Shown: in pieces, positions 1 through 8,535 of the stretch
Position numbering within the stretch: the stretch's first letter is position 1
Layout: the number at the start of each line of letters is the position of its first letter
Source: JAMIFN01 sp035906235
GTDB taxonomy: Bacteria; Pseudomonadota; Gammaproteobacteria; Burkholderiales; Burkholderiaceae_C
Assembly (NCBI GenBank): GCA_035906235.1
Contig: JAMIFN010000116.1
Coordinates: forward strand, 1 to 28,032
Reading direction: 5' to 3'
Length of the DNA stretch: 28,032 nt
The notes under the pieces: generated by a model
The model's input: the letters and a program-made list of their open reading frames with translations, nothing else
Database searches by the model: none
What the model was told of the DNA's origin: nothing
Made by a program: the position numbers and the translations under genes

Positions 1-586
1 TGGTGACTAGCACCTTCTTGAACTTGAGCAGAGCCACGGGATCGGCGTAACGAGGCTCGATTACCCATACATTTTTCAAATTGCGGCTAGCCAAATAAAG
101 ATTGTCATCAACCTCATCAGCAATAACCAGCACTGAGGAATCCAAGTTCATAGACTTGAATTTGTCTGCCAATTGTTTGGTCTTAGGCGCATCCAATTTC
201 AAGGATTCGACCACAGACAAACGACCTTCACGCGCCAACTGCGACAAAATGCAGGCCATACCGGCACGATACATTTTCTTGTTGATTTTTTGCGTAAAGT
301 TCTCATCGGGCATGTTCGGGAAAACACGACCACCCCCGCGCCACAGCGGAGAAGATGTCATACCCGCACGAGCGCGACCAGTACCTTTTTGTTTAAAAGG
401 CTTCTTGGTCGAGTGCCGAACTTGTTCGCGATCCTTTTGCGCACGCGTACCTTGACGCGCGTTAGCTTGAAAAGCAACGACGATCTGATGAACCAGCGCC
501 TCGTTGTACTCGCGACCAAAAACCACATCGGGCGCATCTACTTTAGACGCAGCCAAACCTTGTTCATTCAATACATCCAACTGCAT
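1..586 (-). CDS. rplD: 50S ribosomal protein L4, 3' end cut by window edge
   Basis: L4 binds 23S rRNA early in large-subunit assembly and lines part of the peptide exit tunnel. The frame reads leftward from an ATG at 584-586 (protein begins MQLDVLNEQGLAASKVDAPD) and is still open at base 1, giving 195 codons. The family is about 206 residues long, so roughly 11 C-terminal residues lie outside the window. Typical L4 features are visible: the basic loop with GTGRARAGMTSSPLWRGGG and the C-terminal domain motif VLVIADEVDDNLYLASRNL. The start ATG overlaps the TAA stop of rplC by one base (TAATG), so translation is probably coupled. In enterobacteria L4 represses its own operon by binding the leader. 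Whether that happens here cannot be seen. Confidence 0.97.
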   Translation of the reverse strand, partial: MQLDVLNEQGLAASKVDAPDVVFGREYNEALVHQIVVAFQANARQGTRAQKDREQVRHSTKKPFKQKGTGRARAGMTSSPLWRGGGRVFPNMPDENFTQKINKKMYRAGMACILSQLAREGRLSVVESLKLDAPKTKQLADKFKSMNLDSSVLVIADEVDDNLYLASRNLKNVWVIEPRYADPVALLKFKKVLVT

Positions 587-1257
587 TATTTCGCTCCTTG
601 GGCAGGTTGCGCTTTAACAGCAGGACGCACAGTCACAAAGCCGCCTTTGCTACCAGGAACCGCGCCTTTAATCAGGAGCAAAGAACGCGCCTCATCGACA
701 CGAACCACATCCAAATTTTGCGTAGTCACGGTCTCGTCACCCATATGACCAGTCATGCGCTTACCTGGGAAAACACGCCCGGGATCTTGCGCCATACCGA
801 TAGAGCCAGGCACATTGTGCGAACGACTATTACCGTGCGAAGCGCGTTGCGATTTGAAATTGTGACGCTTGATGGTACCGGCATAGCCTTTACCAATTGA
901 AGTGCCTTGCACATCAACTTTTTGACCAGCAGCAAATAGCGTAGCAGGCACAGAAGCGCCCGCAGCGTATTGACCTGCAGTCTCAGCAGTTACACGAAAT
1001 TCTTTAGTGATTTCACCGGCTTCAACGCCAGCTTTTGCCAAATGACCCACATTCGCTTTAGTAACGCGGCTTGCGCGACGCTTACCAAAGGTCAACTGCA
1101 ATGCAGTGTAGCCATCTGTTTCAGAGGTTTTCACCTGAGACACACGGTTGTCAGACACATCAACCACCGTAACAGGGATAGATTCCCCATCATCGGTAAA
1201 GACACGCATCATGCCCACCTTGCGCCCCAGCAAACCCAAATGGGTGCTCAGACTCAT
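586..1257 (-). CDS. rplC: 50S ribosomal protein L3
   Basis: L3 is a primary 23S rRNA-binding protein that helps nucleate large-subunit assembly near the peptidyl transferase centre. The 223-residue product starts MSLSTHLGLLGRKVGMMRVF and contains the diagnostic stretch ASHGNSRSHNVPGSIGMAQD followed by PGRVFPGKRMTGHMG. The Gln in this stretch is the residue that PrmB methylates in other bacteria. A GGAG ribosome-binding site stands a few bases before the ATG. The gene heads a ribosomal protein operon with rplD directly after it. The usual preceding gene, rpsJ (S10), is absent: the upstream neighbour is the DUF2818 gene at the end of the nuo operon, with about 230 bp between. The gene therefore probably has its own promoter. 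Confidence 0.97.
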   Translation of the reverse strand: MSLSTHLGLLGRKVGMMRVFTDDGESIPVTVVDVSDNRVSQVKTSETDGYTALQLTFGKRRASRVTKANVGHLAKAGVEAGEITKEFRVTAETAGQYAAGASVPATLFAAGQKVDVQGTSIGKGYAGTIKRHNFKSQRASHGNSRSHNVPGSIGMAQDPGRVFPGKRMTGHMGDETVTTQNLDVVRVDEARSLLLIKGAVPGSKGGFVTVRPAVKAQPAQGAK

Positions 1258-1437
1258 AGTTTTTTCTCCATAGCAACGCTTTCACTGAAAAAAGACGAAG
1301 CAAGAGGTTTATACAAAACGCCAATAACGATTGATTGGCGTCGACGCATCCCTTACGAATAGCCACAAAAAAAGAGTCGCGGCAAACGCAAGGAATTGCG
1401 GATTATACATAAATTCAGGCCCCCTTTGGCTAGGGGG
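1258..1437 (-). promoter_or_regulatory. candidate promoter and leader of the rplC operon
   Basis: On the minus strand a perfect TATAAT lies at 1402-1407. The -35 region 17 bp upstream is poor. If this is the promoter, the leader is about 140 nt long. Within it, 1318-1341 forms a perfect 8-bp hairpin (ACGCCAAT, 8-nt loop, ATTGGCGT) followed by TTTTGT, which resembles an attenuator or protein-binding stem-loop. A weaker -10-like TATAAA lies at 1308-1313. A GC-rich hairpin (CCCCCT/AGGGGG, 1420-1437) sits just upstream of the -10. It has no T-run, so it is not a clear terminator for the nuo operon. The sequence motifs are seen directly; their function is inference. Confidence 0.45.
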
Positions 1438-1488
1438 TGGGGAGATGGCCCCAAAGTAAGCGCTGCCAAGCCAAAAAAAGCAAAGGCC

Positions 1489-1782
1489 TTATTTTTTGAG
1501 CAAATAGCGCCAGACAAAACCCGGGAAAGCCATGCTTAGAAAAAGGCACACGCTTACGGCATAAAACTGCCAGGCTTGTGCCTGCACTTGCCCAAAATAG
1601 GCCTCCGCTGCCCGTGCAAGCCCAATAAAAGCAGCATAAAACAGCAGCAGTTCTAGCAAGCACCACGCCGGTTGGCGGATTTTGCTGGCGCCCACAAACA
1701 AAAAGCGCTTATAGCAAAAGGGGGCATTCGCCAGCGCCAAGGCCAGCAGCAGTAAAGCGATGATCGCTGCACTCTGCGTCAT
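1489..1782 (-). CDS. DUF2818 small membrane protein
   Basis: A 97-residue hydrophobic protein (MTQSAAIIALLLLALALANA at the start, MAFPGFVWRYLLKK at the end) with about three membrane-spanning segments. It ends in a positively charged tail. It matches what I know of the DUF2818 family, which sits right after nuoN in many betaproteobacteria. It begins 4 bp after the nuoN stop, so it is almost certainly the last gene of the nuo operon. Its role is not established. The location suggests an accessory or assembly factor of complex I, which is inference. It is not one of the 14 core Nuo subunits. Confidence 0.85.
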   Translation of the reverse strand: MTQSAAIIALLLLALALANAPFCYKRFLFVGASKIRQPAWCLLELLLFYAAFIGLARAAEAYFGQVQAQAWQFYAVSVCLFLSMAFPGFVWRYLLKK

Positions 1783-1786
1783 CAGC

Positions 1787-3322
1787 TTAAAGACCTAAAG
1801 TGAAGTAAACCACTTTGGCGCAAAGCCAAATCAAGGCGTCAGGCGCTAAGCCCAAACCCAATAACAGCAAAGCGTTCAAGCCCAAAAGGATATCAGCCTG
1901 CGTGCAGCCTTGGGCCGCGGGGAAGTCGCCAGTCGCGGCATCAAAATACATGATTTTCACCACGCGCAGGTAATAGAAGCAGCCGATCAGCGCCATCATG
2001 ACCGCAAAGATACCCACGCCGATATAAAGACCACTCCCCGAGGCCAGTAAAGGTTGCAGCACCCCAAATTTGGCAAAGAAGCCGACCAAAGGCGGTACGC
2101 CAGCAAAGGAAAAGAGCGCCAAGCTTAAGGTCAGGGCCATAAATGGACGGGTTTTAGCCAAACCCGCCAAATCTTGGATATTTTCCACCTCTTTGCCATC
2201 ACGCCCCAAGTGCAGTAGCACGCCAAAAGCGGCCAAAGATCCCAGCACATAAATCACGGTGTAGAACAGTGCGGCACTAAAAGACACGCCAGCCCCGCGC
2301 ACATCACCATTCATAAAACCCGTGCTAAAACCCAAAAAGATAAAGCCAATGTGGGCGATGGTTGAGAAGGCCAACATACGATAAACATTGGTCTGCGCGA
2401 TCGCCGCCAAATTGCCCACCAACAACGAGGCCACCGCCAAGATCAAGGTCATTTGTTGCCAGACGGGCATCATGAAGGCCAAGCCCTCGACCAGCAAACG
2501 CAAGACTAAACCAAAAGCCGCAAATTTCGATGCGCCAGCGATCAGTAGAGTCACCACTTTTGGTGCACCCTCATAAACATCAGGTGCCCACATATGGAAA
2601 GGCACAGCGCTGAATTTAAAGCCAATAGCTGTCACGATCAGCACCAAGCCCAAAACCAGCAGCTGCGGGTTCATGCCCTGCTGTGTTTGAATGATGGACA
2701 TAAAGACTTCTTGCAAATTCAAATGCCCAGTCGCACCGTACACCAACGAAATACCGAACAACAAAAAGCCGCTGGCAATACAGCCTAAAACAAAATATTT
2801 AATCGCCGCTTCGATGCTGGCACCGTTGTCGCGCTTCATGGCGACCATGCCATAGGTGGACAGGCTCAAAAGCTCCAGCCCCAAATAAATGGTCAGCATA
2901 TTGCCGGCGCTGACCAAGATGCACAGTCCCAGCAGCATAAAGAGCGCGAGCACGAAAAACTCGCCGCCACGCTCGAGCAATTGCGTCGCCGCAGCGTAAT
3001 GGCGCCCATAGACCAAGGTGGCAAAAACCGCAATGCTAGCAAAGAGTTTGAGCGCATTGGCCATGGCATCGCTCACGATGGTGCCACCAAAGCCCGCAAA
3101 TTTTTGAACGACTTCTTCGTTGGCCCCTAAAAAGCCTGGGCTGATTTGTGCCCCTAAAGACACCGCGTAGTAAATACTCACCACGGCCAGCGTAAACAGG
3201 CTGAGGTAATAGGCTAAGGGGCGCAACACCGCGCGGCTGCCTACATCCACCAGAAGAATCACACTGGCCATGACCAAGAGAAAAATCTCTGGGTAAATGG
3301 CCATGAAGCTGAGTTTATCCAT
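1787..3322 (-). CDS. nuoN: NADH-quinone oxidoreductase subunit N
   Basis: One of three antiporter-like subunits that form the proton-pumping part of the complex I membrane arm. The 511-residue product has about 14 hydrophobic segments. It carries the family core with TIYLGLELLSLSTYGMVAMK (conserved Glu in TM5), KFSAVPFHMWAPDVYEGAP, and the IAHIGFIFLGF segment. Its length is usual for the family. It starts at ATG 3322 behind a GAGAGTAGAG stretch. It follows nuoM after a 98-bp gap, the longest gap between consecutive nuo genes, which holds a copy of a dispersed repeat. DUF2818 follows directly. Confidence 0.97.
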   Translation of the reverse strand: MDKLSFMAIYPEIFLLVMASVILLVDVGSRAVLRPLAYYLSLFTLAVVSIYYAVSLGAQISPGFLGANEEVVQKFAGFGGTIVSDAMANALKLFASIAVFATLVYGRHYAAATQLLERGGEFFVLALFMLLGLCILVSAGNMLTIYLGLELLSLSTYGMVAMKRDNGASIEAAIKYFVLGCIASGFLLFGISLVYGATGHLNLQEVFMSIIQTQQGMNPQLLVLGLVLIVTAIGFKFSAVPFHMWAPDVYEGAPKVVTLLIAGASKFAAFGLVLRLLVEGLAFMMPVWQQMTLILAVASLLVGNLAAIAQTNVYRMLAFSTIAHIGFIFLGFSTGFMNGDVRGAGVSFSAALFYTVIYVLGSLAAFGVLLHLGRDGKEVENIQDLAGLAKTRPFMALTLSLALFSFAGVPPLVGFFAKFGVLQPLLASGSGLYIGVGIFAVMMALIGCFYYLRVVKIMYFDAATGDFPAAQGCTQADILLGLNALLLLGLGLAPDALIWLCAKVVYFTLGL

Positions 3323-3364
3323 GCTCTACTCTCGTTTTGCGAACACGGCGCAGTGCCACTAAAA

Positions 3365-3393
3365 CACTATAAAAATAGGAGCTGCTCAGGCAG
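3365..3393 (-). repeat. 29-nt dispersed repeat, copy between nuoM and nuoN
   Basis: On the plus strand this 29-nt stretch starts CACTATAAAAATAG and ends AGCTGCTCAGGCAG. It matches 19300-19328 at 26 of 29 positions and 9766-9794 (inside nuoG, opposite orientation) at about 24 of 29. In the nuoM-nuoN transcript it would fold as GCTGC-CTGA-GCAGC, a short hairpin followed by a U/A-rich stretch. It might modulate expression or stability between the two genes. It resembles intergenic AGCTGCT-type repeats that I associate with Comamonadaceae from memory; no search was done. Confidence 0.6.
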
Positions 3394-3420
3394 CATCTAC
3401 GCCAAAATATTGAAATATCG

Positions 3421-4917
3421 TTATGATTTATTGTCCATCAAGGCCAGTTTGCCCTGCCCTATATGCTCGACCAATTGCTGCACACTCGCTTCCATCGGGT
3501 CGGTAAAGGGTTTGGGATGCACGCCCATATAAATGGTGGCAATTGCCAGCAGGCCCAAAATCAGCATTTCGCGAGCATTGATGTCACTCATCAAATGCAC
3601 TTTAGGGTTAGTCACTGGCCCCAGGTACACACGCTTATACAACCAGAGCGAATAAGCCGCGCCCCAGATCAACGCCGTAGCCGCAACCACACCAATCCAA
3701 AAATCGTATTTAACAGCGCCCAAAATCACCATCCACTCGCCGACAAAACCGGCCGTGGCAGGCAAGCCGCAATTGGCCATGGCAAACAACAGGGCAAAAG
3801 CAGCAAACTTGGGCATGGCTTGGATGGCGCCGCCGTAATCTGCGATGTCACGCGTATGCAGGCGGTCATACAAAACACCTATGCACAAGAACATCCCAGC
3901 GGAGACAAAACCGTGGGCAATCATTTGCACGATGCCGCCCGCCACGCCCAGCTTATTAAAGATAAAGAAGCCCAAGGTGACAAAACCCATATGCGCCACT
4001 GACGAATAGGCCACCAGTTTTTTCATATCTTTTTGCACGATGGCGACCAAGCCCACATAGACCACAGCCACCAAAGACAGGGTGATCATCAACCACGCTA
4101 GCTCTTTCGATGCATCGGGCACGATGCCCAAATTAAAGCGCAGCAAACCATAGGCTCCGAGCTTCAACATGATGGCGGCCAGCACCACCGAACCCGCTGT
4201 AGGCGCCTGCACATGGGCATCGGGCAACCAGGTATGCACCGGCCACATGGGAATCTTTACCGCAAAGGCGGCCAAGAAGGCAAAGAAAAGGATTTTTTGC
4301 GCATCCAACGGAATAGCCAACTGCTGCCAATCCAAGATGCTGAAGCTATAGCCTGACTTAAAGAACAGGAACAAAATCGCCAGCAACATCAAGAAGGAGC
4401 CAGCCAAGGTGTAGAGGAAAAATTTAAAAGCCGCATAAATGCGATTTTGCCCACCCCAAATCCCGATGATGAGGTACATCGGAATCAAAGTCGCCTCAAA
4501 GAAGATGTAGAACAACACCGCATCCAGCGCAACGAAAACGCCGATCATGATGCCGCTCAAAATCAAAAACGCGGCGGCATACAGATGGAAGCGATCGGTA
4601 ATGGCCTCCCAAGCCGAGAGGATGGCGATGATGGTGATGAAAGCCGTCAGCAACACAAACCACAGCGAAATGCCATCGACACCCACATGGTAGTTAATGT
4701 TAAAACGCGTCACCCAAGGCAGATTCTCAACAAACTGCATGGCCGCGCTGCTGTTATCAAAACCTGTGTACACAGGAATGGTGATGGCAAAACACGCGAT
4801 CGCCGCCAATAGGGCGAACCAGCGCACAGCGCCCAGCCCCATAAATCGGCCGAATAAGGCCAGCAGCGCGCCCAGAATAATGGGCGTAAAAATAGAGAGG
4901 CTTAAGTAGGACATCAT
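3421..4917 (-). CDS. nuoM: NADH-quinone oxidoreductase subunit M
   Basis: Antiporter-like proton-translocating subunit of complex I, 498 residues, about 14 membrane segments. Visible family marks are FFEATLIPMYLIIGIWGG (the conserved TM5 Glu), KIPMWPVHTWLPDAHVQAPT, KLGAYGLLRF, and AYSSVAHMGFVTLGFF. Length is normal. Two adjacent ATGs (4917 and 4914) are possible starts, and neither has a clear Shine-Dalgarno sequence in the 30 bp after nuoL. Translation may depend on coupling to nuoL. It is followed by a 98-bp gap and nuoN. Confidence 0.97.
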   Translation of the reverse strand: MMSYLSLSIFTPIILGALLALFGRFMGLGAVRWFALLAAIACFAITIPVYTGFDNSSAAMQFVENLPWVTRFNINYHVGVDGISLWFVLLTAFITIIAILSAWEAITDRFHLYAAAFLILSGIMIGVFVALDAVLFYIFFEATLIPMYLIIGIWGGQNRIYAAFKFFLYTLAGSFLMLLAILFLFFKSGYSFSILDWQQLAIPLDAQKILFFAFLAAFAVKIPMWPVHTWLPDAHVQAPTAGSVVLAAIMLKLGAYGLLRFNLGIVPDASKELAWLMITLSLVAVVYVGLVAIVQKDMKKLVAYSSVAHMGFVTLGFFIFNKLGVAGGIVQMIAHGFVSAGMFLCIGVLYDRLHTRDIADYGGAIQAMPKFAAFALLFAMANCGLPATAGFVGEWMVILGAVKYDFWIGVVAATALIWGAAYSLWLYKRVYLGPVTNPKVHLMSDINAREMLILGLLAIATIYMGVHPKPFTDPMEASVQQLVEHIGQGKLALMDNKS

Positions 4918-4947
4918 GGTGTTAGTACTTTGCTAGGGTGATCGGCC

Positions 4948-7017
4948 TTACAGCCCCAAGTGCTGCGCCAAATACGGCCACAGGGCAAAAGTCGCCAAGG
5001 CAAATAGACCCGCAATCATGACCAGGGCGTAGTGGTAGAGATAACCCGTTTGCAGGCGCTTACTTAGGGCAGAAATCCAGCCCACCACTTTCCACGAACC
5101 ATTAACCACCGCGCCATCGATCAGCATTTCATCACCAGCTTTCCAGAAGACCGTACCCAAAGCACGGGTGCTGCGCGAGATGATTTTTTCATTGACCCAG
5201 TCGAGGTAGTATTTATTGTCCAGCAGCTGATAGACGCCAATGCCCTCGAAGAAAGCTTTCAAACGCGTGGGGATGGCAGGGTTTTTCAGATAGAAATACC
5301 AACTGCACACCACCCCAGCCAAAGCCAGCCAGAAAGGTGCGGCCGTCAGGCCGTGCAGCGCCATGGCCCAAGCGCCGTGGATTTCCTCGGCCAAGTTTTG
5401 CATGGCAGGGTGCAAACTATGGTCCACAAAAATGGCCTTGCCCAAAAAGCCGCCTTCGCCCACAAACTGCATCAGACTCCAGCCACCTATCAGGGCAGAA
5501 GGAATAGCCAGCAAAATTAGCGGCAAATTGATGCTCCAGCCTGGATTGATAGGCAGATCGTGGTGCTCGTCATGGTGATCATCCGCATGGTGGTCGTCAT
5601 GTGGCAATTGATCCCACCGTTCTTTGCCGTGGAAGACCAAGAAATACATGCGGAAAGAGTAAAACGCCGTGATAAAGACACCCGCCAGCACCGCAAAATT
5701 GGCAAAACCATGCGCTGGCAGCGTGCTAGCGTGCACCGCCTCGATGATCGCGTCTTTGGAATAAAAGCCTGAGAACAAAGGTGCGCCTATCAAAGCCAGC
5801 GAGCCGACCAAAGAAGTGATCCAAGTGATGCGCATGTTTTTATAACGCGCCAAGCCGCCCATATAGCGGATGTCTTGGTTGTGGTGCATGGCCACAATCA
5901 CCGCGCCTGCACCCAAGAATAAGAGGGCTTTAAAGAAGGCGTGCGTCATCAGATGGAACACCGCCACCGAATAGGCCGAGGCACCCAAAGCCACCGTCAT
6001 ATAACCCAGTTGCGACAGGGTGGAATAGGCCACCACGCGTTTGATGTCGTTTTGGATGATGCCCAAAATCCCCATGAACAAGGCCGTGATAGAGCCGATG
6101 ATCATGATGAAGTTGAGTGCTGTATCCGACAACTCGTACAAATAAGACATGCGCGCGACCATAAAGATGCCCGCTGTCACCATGGTGGCCGCGTGGATCA
6201 AGGCAGAAATCGGCGTCGGGCCTTCCATCGAATCGGGCAGCCACACATGCAGGGGAAACTGCGCCGATTTGCCCATCGCACCAATGAACAAGCAGATGCA
6301 GATCACCGTGATCAAAGACCAGTCAGCTCCGGCAAAGGACGAGCCCAACAATTGCCCAGCAAACTTGCCTTCTTGCGCATAGGCAAAAATATCGTTGTAG
6401 TTGAGCGAGCCAACGCTAGAGGCAATCAAACCTATGCCCAAAATAAAGCCAAAGTCGCCCACGCGATTGACCATAAAGGCTTTGAAGTTGGCAAAAATGG
6501 CTGTGGGTTTATTGAACCAAAAACCAATCAAGAGATAAGAGACCAAACCCACCGCTTCCCAACCAAAGAAAAGCTGCAGCAAGTTATTGCTCATCACCAG
6601 CATCAGCATGGCAAAGGTAAACAGGCTGATGTAGGAGAAAAAGCGCTTATAGCCAGCGTCTTCTTGCATATAGCCCATGGTGTAGATATGCACCATCAGC
6701 GAGACAAAAGTCACCACGCACATCATCATGGCCGTCAGGCCATCAACCATAAAGCCTACCTCCATCACCAGGCCACCGATATTGGCCCATTCGTAGACGG
6801 TGGCATTAAAACTTGCGCCGTGCGCCGTCACCTGCCACAACACTTGGGCTGAGAGCACAAAAGACAGCGCCACGCCCGCAATAGCGATGGTGTGGCTGGC
6901 GACACGCCCCAGGAGATTGCCCCCCATTTTGGTGCCAAAAATCCCGACCAAGAGCGCACCGGCCAGGGGCGAGAGCGCAATCAGCAGCAAAGTGGTTAAA
7001 GAAAGGGTGTTGCCCAT
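4948..7017 (-). CDS. nuoL: NADH-quinone oxidoreductase subunit L
   Basis: The most distal antiporter-like subunit of complex I, whose long C-terminal lateral helix runs along the membrane arm. The 689-residue length is normal. Visible marks include FFGWEAVGLVSYLLIGFWF (conserved Glu), SAQFPLHVWLPDSMEGPTPI, SALIHAATMVTAGIFMVAR and AYSTLSQLGYMTVALG. Between two late membrane segments lies a loop rich in His and Asp (HDDHHADDHHDEHHD). Such loops vary between species; this one might bind metal, but I infer nothing firm. The start ATG at 7017 is preceded closely by AAGGGAG and lies 5 bp after nuoK. Confidence 0.97.
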   Translation of the reverse strand: MGNTLSLTTLLLIALSPLAGALLVGIFGTKMGGNLLGRVASHTIAIAGVALSFVLSAQVLWQVTAHGASFNATVYEWANIGGLVMEVGFMVDGLTAMMMCVVTFVSLMVHIYTMGYMQEDAGYKRFFSYISLFTFAMLMLVMSNNLLQLFFGWEAVGLVSYLLIGFWFNKPTAIFANFKAFMVNRVGDFGFILGIGLIASSVGSLNYNDIFAYAQEGKFAGQLLGSSFAGADWSLITVICICLFIGAMGKSAQFPLHVWLPDSMEGPTPISALIHAATMVTAGIFMVARMSYLYELSDTALNFIMIIGSITALFMGILGIIQNDIKRVVAYSTLSQLGYMTVALGASAYSVAVFHLMTHAFFKALLFLGAGAVIVAMHHNQDIRYMGGLARYKNMRITWITSLVGSLALIGAPLFSGFYSKDAIIEAVHASTLPAHGFANFAVLAGVFITAFYSFRMYFLVFHGKERWDQLPHDDHHADDHHDEHHDLPINPGWSINLPLILLAIPSALIGGWSLMQFVGEGGFLGKAIFVDHSLHPAMQNLAEEIHGAWAMALHGLTAAPFWLALAGVVCSWYFYLKNPAIPTRLKAFFEGIGVYQLLDNKYYLDWVNEKIISRSTRALGTVFWKAGDEMLIDGAVVNGSWKVVGWISALSKRLQTGYLYHYALVMIAGLFALATFALWPYLAQHLGL

Positions 7018-7022
7018 CTCCC

Positions 7023-7340
7023 TTATCCTTTCAGAGTATTCAAGCCTTCGGGGCTGATTTCCGAGCGATTACGGAAGATGAGCACCAAAATGGCCAGACC
7101 AATCGCCGCCTCAGCAGCAGCCACGGTCAAAATAAAGAACACGAATACCTGCCCGTGCAAATCGCCCAGATAGCTGGAGAAAGCGACGAAATTGGTATTG
7201 ACCGCCAAGAGCATCAGCTCGATGCACATCAGCAGTGCAATGATGTTTTTGCGGTTTAAGAAAATGCCCACCACAGCTGTCACAAACAGCAGAGCGGCCA
7301 GCACCAGATAGTGCGCCAGGCTAATGCTCATCAGACTCAT
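7023..7340 (-). CDS. nuoK: NADH-quinone oxidoreductase subunit K
   Basis: Small three-helix membrane subunit of complex I (homologue of mitochondrial ND4L), carrying conserved Glu residues in the proton path (IALLMCIELMLLAVNTNFVA). From the first ATG (7340) it has 105 residues. A second ATG at 7331 gives MSISLAHYLVL and 102 residues, closer to the usual length. The first ATG overlaps the TGA stop of nuoJ by one base (TGATG), which favours coupled initiation there. The exact start is undecided between the two. Confidence 0.95.
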   Translation of the reverse strand: MSLMSISLAHYLVLAALLFVTAVVGIFLNRKNIIALLMCIELMLLAVNTNFVAFSSYLGDLHGQVFVFFILTVAAAEAAIGLAILVLIFRNRSEISPEGLNTLKG

Positions 7341-8002
7341 CAGGCTTTCCCCTCAACTTCGGTTTGGGGCGCTGGCACAGGCGCAGCGACTTGGCTTACA
7401 GGCATGTTGATCACTTCCATGCGGTTTTTGGCTTTGATGGCCACTTGCCAGCTGGCGTGAATCCGCTTGCTGTCTTTGCGCTCGCGCAGGGTCAGGCTAA
7501 TCGCAATCACCATAGCGACCAACAAAATGCAGGCCGCCACTTGCACCAGCAAAATGTAATCGCCAAACAACATCTGCCCCAGCGCCGCCGTGTTAGAGGC
7601 TCGGCCTGCACCATCGGCAACCGTCATCATTTGCGGCGCCAAAGCTGGGTTGCCCACGGTGGAGAGCACCATGATCATTTCGCCCGCAATCAGCGCACCA
7701 ACCAAGCTAGCCAGGCCAAAGCGCCCCCAGAAACCCTGGGTGTGCTGCTCTAGCTTGATGTCCAGCATCATCACCACAAACATAAACAGCACCATCACCG
7801 CGCCCACATAGACCACGATCAAGGTGATAGAGAGAAACTCAGCGCCCAGCATCATCCACAGGCAAGAGCCTTGGGCGAATGCCAACACCAAATACAAAGC
7901 GGCATGCACGGTATTGCGCGCCGTCACTACGCGCAGGGCTGAGAACAACAGCACCGCCGCGAAGAAATAAAACAGAAAAGGGGTCACGCTCATGGTTGTC
8001 AT
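7340..8002 (-). CDS. nuoJ: NADH-quinone oxidoreductase subunit J
   Basis: Membrane subunit of complex I (ND6 homologue) with five predicted helices, 220 residues. The diagnostic stretch LIVVYVGAVMVLFMFVVMML is present. This is TM3 with the pi-bulge region involved in coupling quinone reduction to pumping in the family. The start ATG at 8002 follows AAGGGCAG. A second in-frame ATG at 7993 is possible. The C-terminal 40 residues are polar and Pro/Ala-rich, a normal variable tail. It follows nuoI by 12 bp and overlaps nuoK by one base. Confidence 0.96.
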   Translation of the reverse strand: MTTMSVTPFLFYFFAAVLLFSALRVVTARNTVHAALYLVLAFAQGSCLWMMLGAEFLSITLIVVYVGAVMVLFMFVVMMLDIKLEQHTQGFWGRFGLASLVGALIAGEMIMVLSTVGNPALAPQMMTVADGAGRASNTAALGQMLFGDYILLVQVAACILLVAMVIAISLTLRERKDSKRIHASWQVAIKAKNRMEVINMPVSQVAAPVPAPQTEVEGKA

Positions 8003-8014
8003 CTGCCCTTAGGT

Positions 8015-8521
8015 TTAGCGGTATTTGGCGTCGGCCTCTTTGGCCGCCCAAATCACTTTTTGGTATTTATCGCCTACGGCCAAGAGCATGTCTTTGGTGT
8101 AGTAGAGGTCGCCGCGTTTTTCGCCGTGGTATTCCAAAATGGGGGTTTCCACAATCGAATCGACGGGGCAGCTTTCTTCGCAAAAACCGCAGAAGATGCA
8201 CTTGGTCAAATCAATGTCGTAGCGCGTGGTGCGGCGCGAGCCATCGTCGCGCTGCTCGCTCTCGATGGTGATGGCCATGGCGGGGCAAACCGCTTCGCAC
8301 AGTTTGCAGGCAATGCAGCGTTCTTCACCATTGTCATAGCGCATCAGGGCGTGCAGACCACGAAAACGCGGCGACAGCGGTGTTTTTTCCTCAGGAAACT
8401 GCACCGTAATCTTGCGTTTAAAGACATGCTTGCCCGTCACGCGAAAGCCTTTCCATAGCTCTAGCAACAAAAAGCTAGAGAGGAAATCTTTCAGGGAAAA
8501 CTGGGGTTTCAACTCGTTCAT
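8015..8521 (-). CDS. nuoI: NADH-quinone oxidoreductase subunit I (2x[4Fe-4S])
   Basis: Ferredoxin-like subunit that carries clusters N6a and N6b and passes electrons towards NuoB. Both cluster motifs are intact: CIACKLCEAVCP and CIFCGFCEESCP, separated by about 35 residues. With the start MNELKPQFSLKDF at 8521 the protein has 168 residues, the usual size. An alternative ATG at 8539 overlaps the nuoH stop as ATGA and would add six residues (MKGQKN); the frame extends further upstream but into nuoH. The AAGGGGCAGAAGA sequence before 8521 can act as a ribosome-binding site, so I prefer 8521. Confidence 0.95.
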   Translation of the reverse strand: MNELKPQFSLKDFLSSFLLLELWKGFRVTGKHVFKRKITVQFPEEKTPLSPRFRGLHALMRYDNGEERCIACKLCEAVCPAMAITIESEQRDDGSRRTTRYDIDLTKCIFCGFCEESCPVDSIVETPILEYHGEKRGDLYYTKDMLLAVGDKYQKVIWAAKEADAKYR

Positions 8522-8535
8522 ATTCTTCTGCCCCT

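Noticed and set aside
1420..1437. Terminator for the nuo operon (CCCCCT/AGGGGG hairpin)
   Set aside because: The stem is short and no T-run follows, so it was noted only in the rplC leader entry.
5560..5615. His/Asp-rich loop of NuoL as a special metal-binding module
   Set aside because: Variable His-rich loops are common in NuoL from many species, and nothing else points to a special role.
5941..6852. A 303-codon plus-strand open frame opposite nuoL
   Set aside because: It is antisense to a strongly conserved gene. Its product is rich in His, Arg and Gln, as expected from reverse reading of a membrane protein gene. It has no family likeness.
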